From: an uncultured Fusobacteriaceae bacterium
GTDB taxonomy: Bacteria > Fusobacteriota > Fusobacteriia > Fusobacteriales > Fusobacteriaceae
Assembly (NCBI GenBank): GCA_947038515.1
Contig: CAMQWJ010000011.1
Span: forward strand, 1-51,699
Reading direction: 5' to 3'
Length of the DNA: 51,699 bases
The notes under the pieces are model-generated. The model worked only from the letters and a program-made list of their open reading frames with translations. It was not told where the DNA came from and searched no databases. Positions 7,849 to 15,737 of this stretch are shown in pieces. Both the position numbers and the translations under genes were made by a program. How positions within the stretch are numbered: the first letter of the stretch is position 1; every line of letters begins with the position of its first letter.

Positions 7849-8472
7849 ATGAATGAACTAAAAGAAATACTAAAAGAAAGAAAGCAACATGGATTAATAT
7901 CAGATCATCAATTAGATTTTTCAGATGAAATATTTAATAGTGAAGATTTAATTGTGAATAATTTTTTAAAAGAAAAAACTTTAGAAACACAAAATATAAG
8001 TGCTAAAGGTAGCTTAGCACTTGGAAAGGTTTTTTCAGAAGTGTTTGAAAAGTTACAAGGGAGTAAAACATATGAAAAATTTATACAACTAAATGGTTTT
8101 AATAGAAGAACAGCTTTAAGACATAGAAAAAGATTTGAAATATTTAAAATTGTTCCAGAAGAAAGGAAACCAATGATTGCTATGCTCCCTATGGAGCTTA
8201 TTGAGAAGATAAGTAATAATGAGGAAGAATTGTTACCTTATATAGAAAACGGGATTTCTAGAGAGGAATTAGAAACTTTAATACAAGGCTTGGAGATAGA
8301 TAATACTGATAATATGAAAATAAAATTTTCTGAAACTGAAAAAAGTGTAGAAGAAAAAATTGTAGCATTAGGAAATTTAAGTATTGAAAGAATAAATTCT
8401 TTGGAAGAGGGAAAAAAATATAAAATTAATAATCTTTTAAAGAAAATAGAGAAAATATTGGGAGAGTATTAA
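7849..8472 (+). CDS. ParB-like DNA-binding protein (2)
   Basis: A 207-aa protein directly after parA-2 and its palindrome, with AAGGAG before the ATG. Residues ~55-105 (LALGKVFSEVFEKLQG, then YEKFIQLNGFNRRTALRHRKRFEIF) form a plausible helix-turn-helix with a basic recognition helix. The end of the protein is helical and Lys/Glu-rich. It is not clearly homologous to the ParB-like protein at 3863, although both lie next to the same palindrome. Its role as centromere-binding partner is inferred from position. Confidence 0.6.
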   Translation: MNELKEILKERKQHGLISDHQLDFSDEIFNSEDLIVNNFLKEKTLETQNISAKGSLALGKVFSEVFEKLQGSKTYEKFIQLNGFNRRTALRHRKRFEIFKIVPEERKPMIAMLPMELIEKISNNEEELLPYIENGISREELETLIQGLEIDNTDNMKIKFSETEKSVEEKIVALGNLSIERINSLEEGKKYKINNLLKKIEKILGEY

Positions 8473-8570
8473 GAAAGATAGCATCTTTTACTATTAGTTT
8501 TAAGATAGAGCATATAAAGAATAAAAATTCTAGCTCTAGAAGAACTTAAAAAATATTGATAGGAGAAAAA

Positions 8571-9470
8571 ATGTCTAAAAAAGTGTTAGGAATTGAGGAA
8601 CAAATAGGAAGGTTAAAGTCTAAAAAAATTACTTTTAAAAATTTATTGCAAGAAGAACAATGTGAAGATTTTTTACTAAAATATAATTATCTAAATGTTG
8701 CTTCTTTAAAATATCTTTTTGCAACAGGTAAAGGAAAAATAAATCATGTTTATATGTTTGAAACTCCCTATAGTACTTTAAAAAAGAATTATAAAAAAAT
8801 TCTTAAATTAGAAAACAAATTAACAGAAGCTATTTTACTTTATGAAACTGAATTCAAAGTTCATTTAACATTATTTTTTTTAAGCTTTTTAGAAAATGAA
8901 AAAATAGATTTTGAAACACTTCTCTCAAAATTAGAAGGTCATAATCGAAAAACGAACAAATTAACCTCTGGAACTGATAGCTTTTATATCTCATTTGAAA
9001 AAATATGGAAAGAGGGAATAAAAAATTTTTCAGGTCATACAGAATTTTTAAATGACTATCATTTGCTAATAAAAATTCTGTCTCTTGGCACAATATCATT
9101 ATTGTTAGATTATAATTATATGGATAGTGATGGAAAAAAAGAAATACTATTTTCTAAATTTACTAATTATAATAAAAAATTTAAATTTGTAAAAACAATA
9201 GAAGAATTAAAAACTATTGTAATATTAAGAAATTCATTATGTCACAAAGAAAGTATAGTAACTTTTTTAGATAAAGCATGGAGATTAAATTATAAACAAG
9301 GTCAAAAAAGAAAGAGGGATTATGTAAAAGAAAGGCAAGAGACTATAAAATTTATTTATGAATATGGTTGTAAAAAAAAAATTAATTTAAATTCAGTTAT
9401 CTTAAATTTTAACCAATACAGATTAAAAAACAAGGGGATAAAAAACTTTAAAGAAATAGTGATAGAATAA
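8571..9470 (+). CDS. Abi_2/AbiD/AbiF-family abortive infection protein
   Basis: A 299-aa protein with AGGAG five bases before the ATG at 8571. The middle and C-terminal parts have the Abi_2 arrangement of helices, with the HEPN RNase motif RNSLCH (R-x4-H) in LRNSLCHKES near residue 225. Proteins of this group arrest growth after phage infection, probably by RNA cleavage, and relatives are considered ancestral to Cas13 nucleases. A structured RNA follows 7 bases after the stop codon, as reported for abiF loci. The gene stands alone between the second par operon and a region of decayed genes. Confidence 0.75.
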   Translation: MSKKVLGIEEQIGRLKSKKITFKNLLQEEQCEDFLLKYNYLNVASLKYLFATGKGKINHVYMFETPYSTLKKNYKKILKLENKLTEAILLYETEFKVHLTLFFLSFLENEKIDFETLLSKLEGHNRKTNKLTSGTDSFYISFEKIWKEGIKNFSGHTEFLNDYHLLIKILSLGTISLLLDYNYMDSDGKKEILFSKFTNYNKKFKFVKTIEELKTIVILRNSLCHKESIVTFLDKAWRLNYKQGQKRKRDYVKERQETIKFIYEYGCKKKINLNSVILNFNQYRLKNKGIKNFKEIVIE

Positions 9471-9476
9471 AAAAAT

Positions 9477-9518
9477 AGTAGGACTGTGTAATTTCCTAGA
9501 AAATTACCGAGTCCTACT
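9477..9518 (+). ncRNA. Structured RNA element associated with the Abi gene
   Basis: A nested hairpin: AGTAGGACT (9477-9485) pairs with AGTCCTACT (9510-9518), and inside it GTAATTT pairs with AAATTAC around a six-base loop. No T tract follows (ctggctttcat), so it is a poor terminator. Its place right behind an Abi_2/AbiF gene suggests the abiF-type RNA known from comparative genomics, but I cannot confirm the Rfam match. Confidence 0.5.
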
Positions 9519-9592
9519 GGCTTTCATTAATATAATTCTAACATAATATAAGAGTGAGTGTCAAGAAAAATATTTTTAACTGAATTAAAAAA

Positions 9593-9845
9593 GATAGAAA
9601 AATAGCTTCAAGAATACTGAGTGAATTAGTTGAAATAAATATTTTAAAAGAAGTTAAAGTAGGACGAGAAAAATATTTTATAAATACTAAATTGTATAAT
9701 CTTTTGAAAAATTGAGTAAGGGATTTCTATAAATAGTAATCTAGTGAGAATTAATATAAAAAAATTACTTGTAATAAGGAGAATTTCTCCAGATGATAAA
9801 AAGAGAAATAAGATATATAGATTTTATGATTTGTTGGATATTTAA
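9593..9845 (+). pseudogene. Fragments of Fic-protein C-terminal winged-helix ends
   Basis: 9593-9715 reads KIASRILSELVEINILKEV, then VGREKYFINTKLYNLL, ending in a stop. This is the typical C-terminal winged helix of stand-alone Fic proteins. About 50 bases later, up to 9845, another frame gives KKRNKIYRFYDLLDI and a stop, like the last strand of such domains. No start codon, Fic core or HPFx(D/E)GNGR motif is present, so these are relics of one or two lost fic genes. Confidence 0.6.
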
Positions 9846-9918
9846 AAAAATAATAAATTAAAGAGAATGAAGTGAAGTAGTAAAAATTTTTTAGTTTTGA
9901 GTTTTTAATATTGTTTTG

Positions 9919-9950
9919 AAGCTCTCACACTGCTTGTGAGAGCTTTTTTA
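9919..9950 (+). terminator. Strong terminator
   Basis: AAGCTCTCAC (9919-9928) pairs perfectly with GTGAGAGCTT (9936-9945), followed by T residues. It closes the relic region. From 9951 to 10234 there is only AT-rich DNA with the promoter region of the following AAA gene; I see no other gene. Confidence 0.85.
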
Positions 9951-10234
9951 GAAGGATATATAAATTTAATCTGGTTTAAAATTACTTAGATGATTTGAAA
10001 ACTACTTTATTTATTTTAAAATTAAAAGATCAAAATTTGTATTAAGAGAATTTTCAAATATTACTTACTTTGGAATTTGAAAATTTTCCTCCTTTTTTAT
10101 ATGTGAAAAGGTATTAAAAAAATAATTAGAAGAAGTTAAAAAATATCATTATTTGAATTTAAAATGTAAAAAAGTGTTTTTAAATTGATTATTAATAGAA
10201 TTTATGATATAATTTTGCTAAGGAGATGATAAGA

Positions 10235-11560
10235 ATGATTTTATTTGCGAGGGTTGAAAATTATCGTTCTATAGGAAAAAAGCAAACACTTAGTTTTCTA
10301 GCAAACACCGATAAATCTCATAAAGATATATTGATTGAGGAGCAAGATTATAAAATACTACCAGTAATACCTATTTATGGTGGTAATGCAACGGGAAAAA
10401 CTAATGTTTTAAAATTTTTAAAAGTATTAGTTGAAATTGTAACAGGGAAAATTGAGATAGAAGAGGCATATGATCCTTGTAAATTTAGTAAAGAGAAAAA
10501 AGAAACAATCTTTGAAATAGTTTTTATAGAAAATGAAATAAAGTATTACTATAAAATAAGTTATACAGATGAGCTTATAGTAGAAGAAGGATTATATTAT
10601 TATCCAAAAGGAAAACTAAAAAAAATTTTTCATAGAAAAAAAAATGAATTTAGTTTTGGTGAATCGTTTGAAACAGCTTTATTAAAATATTCAGAAAATT
10701 TATCTGAGAAAGCATGTTTTCTAAATACAATATCTAATTTTTTAGGAGAATCAACAAGAAACTTAAATGATGTTAATAAATTTTTTAAAGAAAACTTTGT
10801 TTTTATAAATTTTGATACAACAACCTACAATACAGAGAAAGCAAAAGAAATATTTTCAAAATCTAATGAAAATAATGAAAAAATTAAAGAATTTATAACT
10901 TATTTTTATACTCATATGAATATAGGAGTGTCAAAGATAGTGTCGACTTATACACTAAGTAAAGAAGAAGGAAAGCTTATATCACAATTTATAGAGTCTG
11001 AGAAAACTAAAAAGAATTTAAAGAAAGACCAACTAGAGGAATTAAGAATAAAATTTGGAGAAGAAAACTTAATTAATATATTAGCATCTGGTGAAAGAAA
11101 AATGTCTTTAGTTTATAAAACAGAAAATGGAGAGGTTGAGATTCCTATAGATGAAGAGTCAGAAGGAATTAAAAAACTTTTTACTTTAGGAATTCCTCTA
11201 GCAGATGCACTTTGTCATAATAAAATTGTGATTTTTGATGAATTAGAAATAGGATTTCACCCATTTTTGTCAAAAAAGGTGATAGAGTTATTTTTAACAG
11301 CTAAAAATAAAGCTCAACTCCTATTCACGACACATAATACAAATTTACTGGATTTAGAAATATTTCGAAGAGAACAAATATATTTTGCAAGTAGAACTAA
11401 AGAAACAGGGTTTCAAACGGAAATAAAATCTCTAGGTGAAATTGTAGGAGTGAGGAAATCTGCTGATATAGAAAAAGCATATTTAGAAGGAAAATATTGT
11501 TCTACACCAAATTATAAAGAGTTTAATAGTGATAAAATAGGTGAGATTTTATGCCTGTAA
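10235..11560 (+). CDS. AAA_15/AAA_21 ATP-binding defence protein
   Basis: A 441-aa ABC/SMC-like ATPase. The ATG at 10235 is preferred over one at 10226 because AGGAG (10221-10225) needs spacing. Walker A is YGGNATGKTNV (residues ~47-57), Walker B is KIVIFDELEIGFHP (~330) and the H-loop is LFTTHNTN (~360). These features match the OLD-like AAA_15/21 proteins of abortive infection systems. The gene overlaps the next by 10 bases and the partner carries a HEPN RNase motif, so the two look like an ATPase sensor with a toxic RNase effector. It is not recognisably RloC, PrrC or AriA. Confidence 0.75.
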   Translation: MILFARVENYRSIGKKQTLSFLANTDKSHKDILIEEQDYKILPVIPIYGGNATGKTNVLKFLKVLVEIVTGKIEIEEAYDPCKFSKEKKETIFEIVFIENEIKYYYKISYTDELIVEEGLYYYPKGKLKKIFHRKKNEFSFGESFETALLKYSENLSEKACFLNTISNFLGESTRNLNDVNKFFKENFVFINFDTTTYNTEKAKEIFSKSNENNEKIKEFITYFYTHMNIGVSKIVSTYTLSKEEGKLISQFIESEKTKKNLKKDQLEELRIKFGEENLINILASGERKMSLVYKTENGEVEIPIDEESEGIKKLFTLGIPLADALCHNKIVIFDELEIGFHPFLSKKVIELFLTAKNKAQLLFTTHNTNLLDLEIFRREQIYFASRTKETGFQTEIKSLGEIVGVRKSADIEKAYLEGKYCSTPNYKEFNSDKIGEILCL

Positions 11561-12258
11561 AAAGAGATGAAATAGAAGATGTAAGTGAATGTGATTTAGG
11601 AATAGATAATTTTATTGCTGTAGAGGATAGGAGAACGAGCACTGAAGAATTAGAAAGAATAAAAAACTACTCAGATGAAAATTTAAGAATAATCTTTCTC
11701 CAAATAGAAACAACTAATGATGAAGAAAAACGGAATATAATTGTGAATCTTGTCTCAACTGTTGACTATTATATTCATGAAATTGTTATATGGGGTTTAG
11801 TACAAATAACAATGAATAACTTTCCAAAAGGGAAATGTTATTCGAAAGTAAAAATTCCAATAAACTATTTAAAGGAAGCAATTGAACAAAAGGATATTTT
11901 TAAGAATCCTGTTCTAAAAACTGAAATAATTGAAGATATTAGGAAGAATACGTATCAAAACTGGGTTAAAATTAAAGAGGGATTAGAAATAGTACTTCCA
12001 AAGAACACTTATGAAAAAATTGGAATGTTAACTTCTGGAAAAGATAAAAAAGCTAAATTTCAAACAAGTGATTTTGATGAGATTGCTGTGAAAAGACATA
12101 GAATAGTTCATCACTTTGATAGAGAATATGTTAATGAATCACAGAGAAATGAAATTGAGATAAACTGTATAAAAAGTTATGAGCTAATAAATACTATAAT
12201 TGAATCTATACATAATGTGATTAAAGAATATGATGAAGGGCAACCAGAAGAAAATTAA
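11551..12258 (+). CDS. HEPN-family ribonuclease partner of the AAA ATPase
   Basis: A 235-aa protein whose ATG lies inside the end of the ATPase gene, so it is translationally coupled. Residues ~180-200 read AVKRHRIVHHFDRE, the R-x4-H catalytic core of RiboL-PSP/MAE-type HEPN nucleases, which cut RNA as effectors in many defence systems. A long helical region precedes it. The likely role is RNA cleavage released or activated by the ATPase after phage sensing; the target RNA is unknown. Confidence 0.7.
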   Translation: MPVKRDEIEDVSECDLGIDNFIAVEDRRTSTEELERIKNYSDENLRIIFLQIETTNDEEKRNIIVNLVSTVDYYIHEIVIWGLVQITMNNFPKGKCYSKVKIPINYLKEAIEQKDIFKNPVLKTEIIEDIRKNTYQNWVKIKEGLEIVLPKNTYEKIGMLTSGKDKKAKFQTSDFDEIAVKRHRIVHHFDREYVNESQRNEIEINCIKSYELINTIIESIHNVIKEYDEGQPEEN

Positions 12259-12323
12259 AGAGTTGATTTCCAGAAAAATCAAATAGTTATGAATACTAAA
12301 GTGAAAAAAGAAGGGGCTATTTT

Positions 12324-13022
12324 ATGGATAAGATGGATATAATACTTATTGTATTAGGTGTAATTCTGTTAGGTTTTATTATTAAAGTTATTGATTTAAA
12401 GAATGTACTCAAACGGGATGAATTTACTCGTAACTATCGAGATAAATTTATAATATTAGTAGATAGTATTTTGAAAGATAAAAATTTTAATAAACTATTA
12501 TACTATGAACTTACATTAGATGTTAAAGCCATGCAATCAGAACTTGGAAATGACGGTGTATATTTTCATATGACAGATAACTTAAAAGGCTATTCTGGAA
12601 ATAACTATCAACTACTTATAAATTTTTTGCCAGAGTTAAAAAATTCAGTTTATGAAATGGAAAACGAAATATTTCGTAATAGATTGATTCAGTCTATTGG
12701 GGATAGTGATGACATGTTTATTAGACATTTTGGCACATTAAATGAGTTAAAAAAAAGTATTTTTAAGGAGTTAAAGAATCCATTTTCATGCTTTTCAGAA
12801 GGAATGAAAACTATAAATGCACTTCCCATATTTATATTGAATTGGTTTGGTTTCCTATCAGATAATAATACTATGAAATTAAGAAATAGTTGGATTATAA
12901 AAGGAATAAACTTGATATTAATAATAATCAGTTTAATTAGTGCCATAATAACTATTGTTTTAGGATGGGATGAGTTTCAGCAAATAATAACTAATATTTT
13001 TGATCTATTACAAAGAAAATAA
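12324..13022 (+). CDS. Membrane protein, possible third gene of the AAA-HEPN cassette
   Basis: A 232-aa protein with one N-terminal transmembrane helix (residues ~5-22) and another near the C-terminus (~196-218), and a soluble middle part. It starts 65 bp after the HEPN gene on the same strand and ends before the palindromic terminator at 13223, so it is probably co-transcribed. I do not recognise the family. It could be a membrane effector or sensor of the cassette, or an unrelated passenger. Confidence 0.5.
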   Translation: MDKMDIILIVLGVILLGFIIKVIDLKNVLKRDEFTRNYRDKFIILVDSILKDKNFNKLLYYELTLDVKAMQSELGNDGVYFHMTDNLKGYSGNNYQLLINFLPELKNSVYEMENEIFRNRLIQSIGDSDDMFIRHFGTLNELKKSIFKELKNPFSCFSEGMKTINALPIFILNWFGFLSDNNTMKLRNSWIIKGINLILIIISLISAIITIVLGWDEFQQIITNIFDLLQRK

Positions 13023-13222
13023 ATTATTTAGCTTATGAAATTGTTGAGTTTATTTAATATGTTGTACTTATCTCTATAGCCTCTATTAATTCTCACCTAA
13101 TGGTAAGAGTACATCAATTTCTAATTCTTATTGTTATGTAATACTATAACTGAAAGAAATAAAAATGTCAAAAACTTCATAAAAAAAATCCAACATATAA
13201 GATTTGGTTAAGGAACTGCAAT

Positions 13223-13262
13223 ATAGAAGGTATCAAAAACTATAGTTTTTGATACCTTCTAT
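13223..13262. terminator. 40-bp perfect palindrome, bidirectional terminator
   Basis: Perfect self-complementary arms centred at 13242/13243, with AAAAA/TTTTT inside the stem. It closes the defence cassette. The rest of the gene-free interval 13023-13389 is AT-rich with no further gene visible. Confidence 0.7.
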
Positions 13263-13389
13263 TATTTACTCTTTTTAGCTAAGAAATACACTCAAAAACA
13301 GTACCAAAATAAGAAGATTAAAATTAGACTTTTTGGAACTAAAATGGTATAATAATATTAGGAATAAAAAAATAATTAAGGAGGATTTT

Positions 13390-13650
13390 ATGGCTACTTA
13401 TGAAGTAACTTTGAAAATGGAAGTTTTGGGAGAGTTTTGTGCAGGGATAATATCTGATATAGATAATTACATGGAAAAAAAGAATATTAGAGAGGACAGT
13501 AAAAATCCTGTTGTATTATTATTAGATGATGTTTTAGAAATAAAAAGAAATATATTATATCAAAATACAATGGAAGATATGTTAAAAATGCAAGGTAGTT
13601 TAATTTTTGCAAATAAATATATTAAAAAACTAGAGAAAATAAATGGATAG
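13390..13650 (+). CDS. Probable antitoxin of zeta-2 (86 aa)
   Basis: ATG at 13390 follows GGAGG at a normal distance; an in-frame upstream start at 13333 has none. The protein has a beta-like start (YEVTLKMEVLGEF) followed by helices, and its stop codon overlaps the start of the zeta kinase gene by 8 bases. Size, position and coupling are those of an epsilon-type or PezA-type antitoxin, though I see no sequence match to either family. It is not clearly similar to the 87-aa protein preceding zeta-1. Confidence 0.6.
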   Translation: MATYEVTLKMEVLGEFCAGIISDIDNYMEKKNIREDSKNPVVLLLDDVLEIKRNILYQNTMEDMLKMQGSLIFANKYIKKLEKING

Positions 13651-14530
13651 ATATAATGAGAAAGAATTTATAGAAAAATATAATAAAACTATAAAAAGAC
13701 TAGTAGATTTTAAAGAGAGTTCAAAAAATCCTAAAGTATTTATTTTAGGTGGACAACCAGGTTCTGGAAAAACAAAATTAACAAATTTATTAATAGAGAA
13801 ATCTGATGAAGATATTATAGTTTTAAATGGGGATGAATTTAAAAAAACACACCCAAGACATAAAGAATTACAAAAAGAATTTGGCGATGAGGCAGTTACA
13901 AAAACACAAGAATTTTCTGGTAAAATGACAGAAAGGTTAATAGAGGAGCTTAGCAACAAAAAATATAATTTGATAATTGAAGGAACATTAAGAACGGATA
14001 CAATCCCTTTAAATACAGAAAAAAAACTAAAAGATAAAGATTATATAACAGAATTATCTGTTATTGCAGTTAAACCAGAGCTTTCTTATGTTGGAACATT
14101 AAAAAGATATGAAGAAATGCTAGATATAGGAACTATACCAAGAACAACTTTAAAAGAACATCATGATATGGTAGTTAAAGGAATTTTAACAAATTTAGAA
14201 AAAATTTATGAGCAGAATAAATTTAATAATATTACTATTTATAATAGAGAGGGAGAAAATTTATATGACATGAAAAAAGTATCAATTAATCCTAAAGAAG
14301 TTCTTGAGAAAGAATTTGCAAGAAAAATGACAAAAACAGAAGAAAATAAATACTTAAACGACTTAAAAACAGTTTTTGAAAAAATGGAAAAAAGAAACGA
14401 TCCAAAGCAAATTGAAGTTTTTGAACTTATAGAAAAAGTAAAAAAAACAATAACCAAAATAAATTCTAATCCACTTTTAAAAACATTAAAGAAACAAAAA
14501 GAATTAGAGTCTAAAGGACAGGGAAGGTAG
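13643..14530 (+). CDS. Zeta-toxin family kinase (zeta-2) with shared C-terminal tail
   Basis: A 295-aa zeta/PezT-type kinase. Walker A is GGQPGSGKTKL (residues ~35-45), the catalytic-acid region is LNGDEFKKTHPRH (~63-75), followed by IIEGTLRTDT and LKRYEEM. After the ~210-residue kinase comes an extension shared with zeta-1 (EKRNDPK, then a basic helix). It ends in NPLLKTLKKQKELESKGQGR, the tail found on four other proteins of this plasmid. It is coupled to the small gene upstream and followed after four bases by the resolvase. I infer plasmid-stabilising toxicity and, from the tail, possible delivery into recipients. Confidence 0.85.
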   Translation: MDRYNEKEFIEKYNKTIKRLVDFKESSKNPKVFILGGQPGSGKTKLTNLLIEKSDEDIIVLNGDEFKKTHPRHKELQKEFGDEAVTKTQEFSGKMTERLIEELSNKKYNLIIEGTLRTDTIPLNTEKKLKDKDYITELSVIAVKPELSYVGTLKRYEEMLDIGTIPRTTLKEHHDMVVKGILTNLEKIYEQNKFNNITIYNREGENLYDMKKVSINPKEVLEKEFARKMTKTEENKYLNDLKTVFEKMEKRNDPKQIEVFELIEKVKKTITKINSNPLLKTLKKQKELESKGQGR

Positions 14531-14534
14531 ATAT

Positions 14535-15158
14535 ATGAAATATGGTTATATTCGTATATCAACAAAGGAACAAGATACTACAAGACAAATGACAGCCTTA
14601 AAAAGAGAAAGAATATTAGAAGAAAATATCTTTATAGATAAAATATCTGGAAGAGAATTTTCTAAAAGAGAAGGGTGGCAATTATTACTATCAAAATTAA
14701 TAATAGGGGATATAATTGTTATTAAAGAACTTGACCGTTTAGGTCGTAATATGAAAGAAGTATCAGAACAATGGGACTTAATCAGCAAAAAAGGTGTTGA
14801 TATAGAAATATTAGAGCAGCCTATGTTAAATACCACAAATAAAAGTAAAATAGAAAAAGAATTAATTAATCCAATCATATTTCATATTCTTACTTATATT
14901 GGAGAAAAAACAAGAGAGAATATTTTAAAACTTCAAAAAGAAGGGTACGAAAATTTAAAAATAGATGCTAAAGGTAGAAAAATTAGTACTAAAAAAAATA
15001 AAGTTGTGGGTAGACCAAACTTGCAAGAAAATTTAACAGTTGAGCAGAAAAGATTTATAAAAGCCTGGATTGAGAAAAGTATTAAATTAGTAGATTGTAT
15101 AAAGGCTACTAATTTAAGTAAAACTACATTATATAGAATAAAAAAGGGGCTATTATAG
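14535..15158 (+). CDS. Serine recombinase (resolvase/invertase family)
   Basis: A 207-aa small serine recombinase. The nucleophile is Ser9 in YIRISTKEQ, and the arginines of the catalytic core appear in ELDRLGRNMKE. The C-terminal part ends in a helix-turn-helix (DCIKATNLSKTTLYRIKKG). It would resolve plasmid dimers or invert DNA between res-type sites. The start lies 4 bp after the zeta-2 stop. The 5' end is duplicated as a relic at 36679-36738 and the 3' end at 20508-20549, so this locus has been a recombination hot spot. Confidence 0.9.
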   Translation: MKYGYIRISTKEQDTTRQMTALKRERILEENIFIDKISGREFSKREGWQLLLSKLIIGDIIVIKELDRLGRNMKEVSEQWDLISKKGVDIEILEQPMLNTTNKSKIEKELINPIIFHILTYIGEKTRENILKLQKEGYENLKIDAKGRKISTKKNKVVGRPNLQENLTVEQKRFIKAWIEKSIKLVDCIKATNLSKTTLYRIKKGLL

Positions 15159-15168
15159 CCCCTTTTTT
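15128..15168 (+). terminator. Resolvase terminator, left copy of a 41-bp direct repeat
   Basis: AAAAAAGGGGCTA pairs with TAGCCCCTTTTTT around a short loop and overlaps the resolvase stop codon. A copy with about four mismatches lies at 20508-20549, and the DNA between them carries three defence-type genes. Confidence 0.85.
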
Positions 15169-15208
15169 GTAGAATTTTATTGTTAATTATATATATTGAG
15201 GTTCAATT

Positions 15209-15559
15209 TTACTTTAAACATATAATAAGTTCTTTTAAACTTTTTTTTAATTTATCAATATCTTCATCATCTAATGAAAATATTAATTTTTTTTTAATAA
15301 TTCTATTTTTATCTATTTCACGAAGTTTTCGTACTTTTGCAAAAGAAGAAAGACAGCTAGGTTCTTTTTGATATTTAGTATTATCTATTGTAAATCCACC
15401 TCGATATTTTATACCTTTTTTTTTACTTGTTAAGGGAACAACTAACATAGTCTCATCTTTTTTTGATTTTTCAGATATAATAATTCCATAATGTTGACCA
15501 TTGAATTCTTTACCTACATTTGTTCCAAAATTTATTAAATAAACTCCATGAATTTCCAT
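15209..15559 (-). CDS. MazF/PemK-fold or ToxN-like toxin (116 aa)
   Basis: Start ATG at 15559 is supported by GGAGG. The N-terminal pattern HGVYLINFGTNVGKEFNGQH followed by GIIIS and MLVVPLTSKK matches the MazF/PemK fold, an SH3-like barrel endoribonuclease, which is also the fold of ToxN/CptN type III toxins. No protein antitoxin gene precedes it. Instead the order is promoter, ~110-nt structured RNA, terminator hairpin, ribosome-binding site and toxin, which is the layout of type III systems in which the RNA neutralises the toxin. Confidence 0.7.
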   Translation of the reverse strand: MEIHGVYLINFGTNVGKEFNGQHYGIIISEKSKKDETMLVVPLTSKKKGIKYRGGFTIDNTKYQKEPSCLSSFAKVRKLREIDKNRIIKKKLIFSLDDEDIDKLKKSLKELIICLK

Positions 15560-15570
15560 TATATCCTCCG

Positions 15571-15683
15571 TAAAAAAAATAGGTATACTTTTAAAAGTAT
15601 ACCTATACTGTCCTTTAATCAAAGAATAAAGGCTTTTTATATTACACAACATTTCCCCCTTGACGAACAAGGTTCTTGAAACT
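15571..15683 (-). ncRNA. Putative RNA antitoxin/attenuator upstream of the MazF-like gene
   Basis: On the minus strand a promoter (15690-15718) would start a short RNA near 15683. It holds hairpin CCTTG/CAAGG (15658-15672), hairpin CCTTTA/TAAAGG (15612-15632) and a 28-bp perfect palindrome at 15579-15606 followed by eight T, a strong terminator placed just before the toxin ribosome-binding site. The two hairpin units are about 45 nt apart and may be degenerate repeats. Most transcripts would end before the toxin, as in type III toxin-antitoxin loci. Attenuation of an ordinary gene is the alternative. Confidence 0.5.
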
Positions 15684-15689
15684 TAATAT

Positions 15690-15718
15690 ATTATATAACT
15701 AATTTTATAAAAAGACAA
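15690..15718 (-). promoter_or_regulatory. Promoter of the RNA-toxin unit
   Basis: On the minus strand: TTGTCT, a 17-base spacer, then TATAAT. Confidence 0.65.
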
Positions 15719-15737
15719 GTATTTTTAAATATGATTT

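Noticed and set aside
15180-15371. Plus-strand frame of 63 codons
   Set aside because: Antisense shadow of the MazF-like gene.
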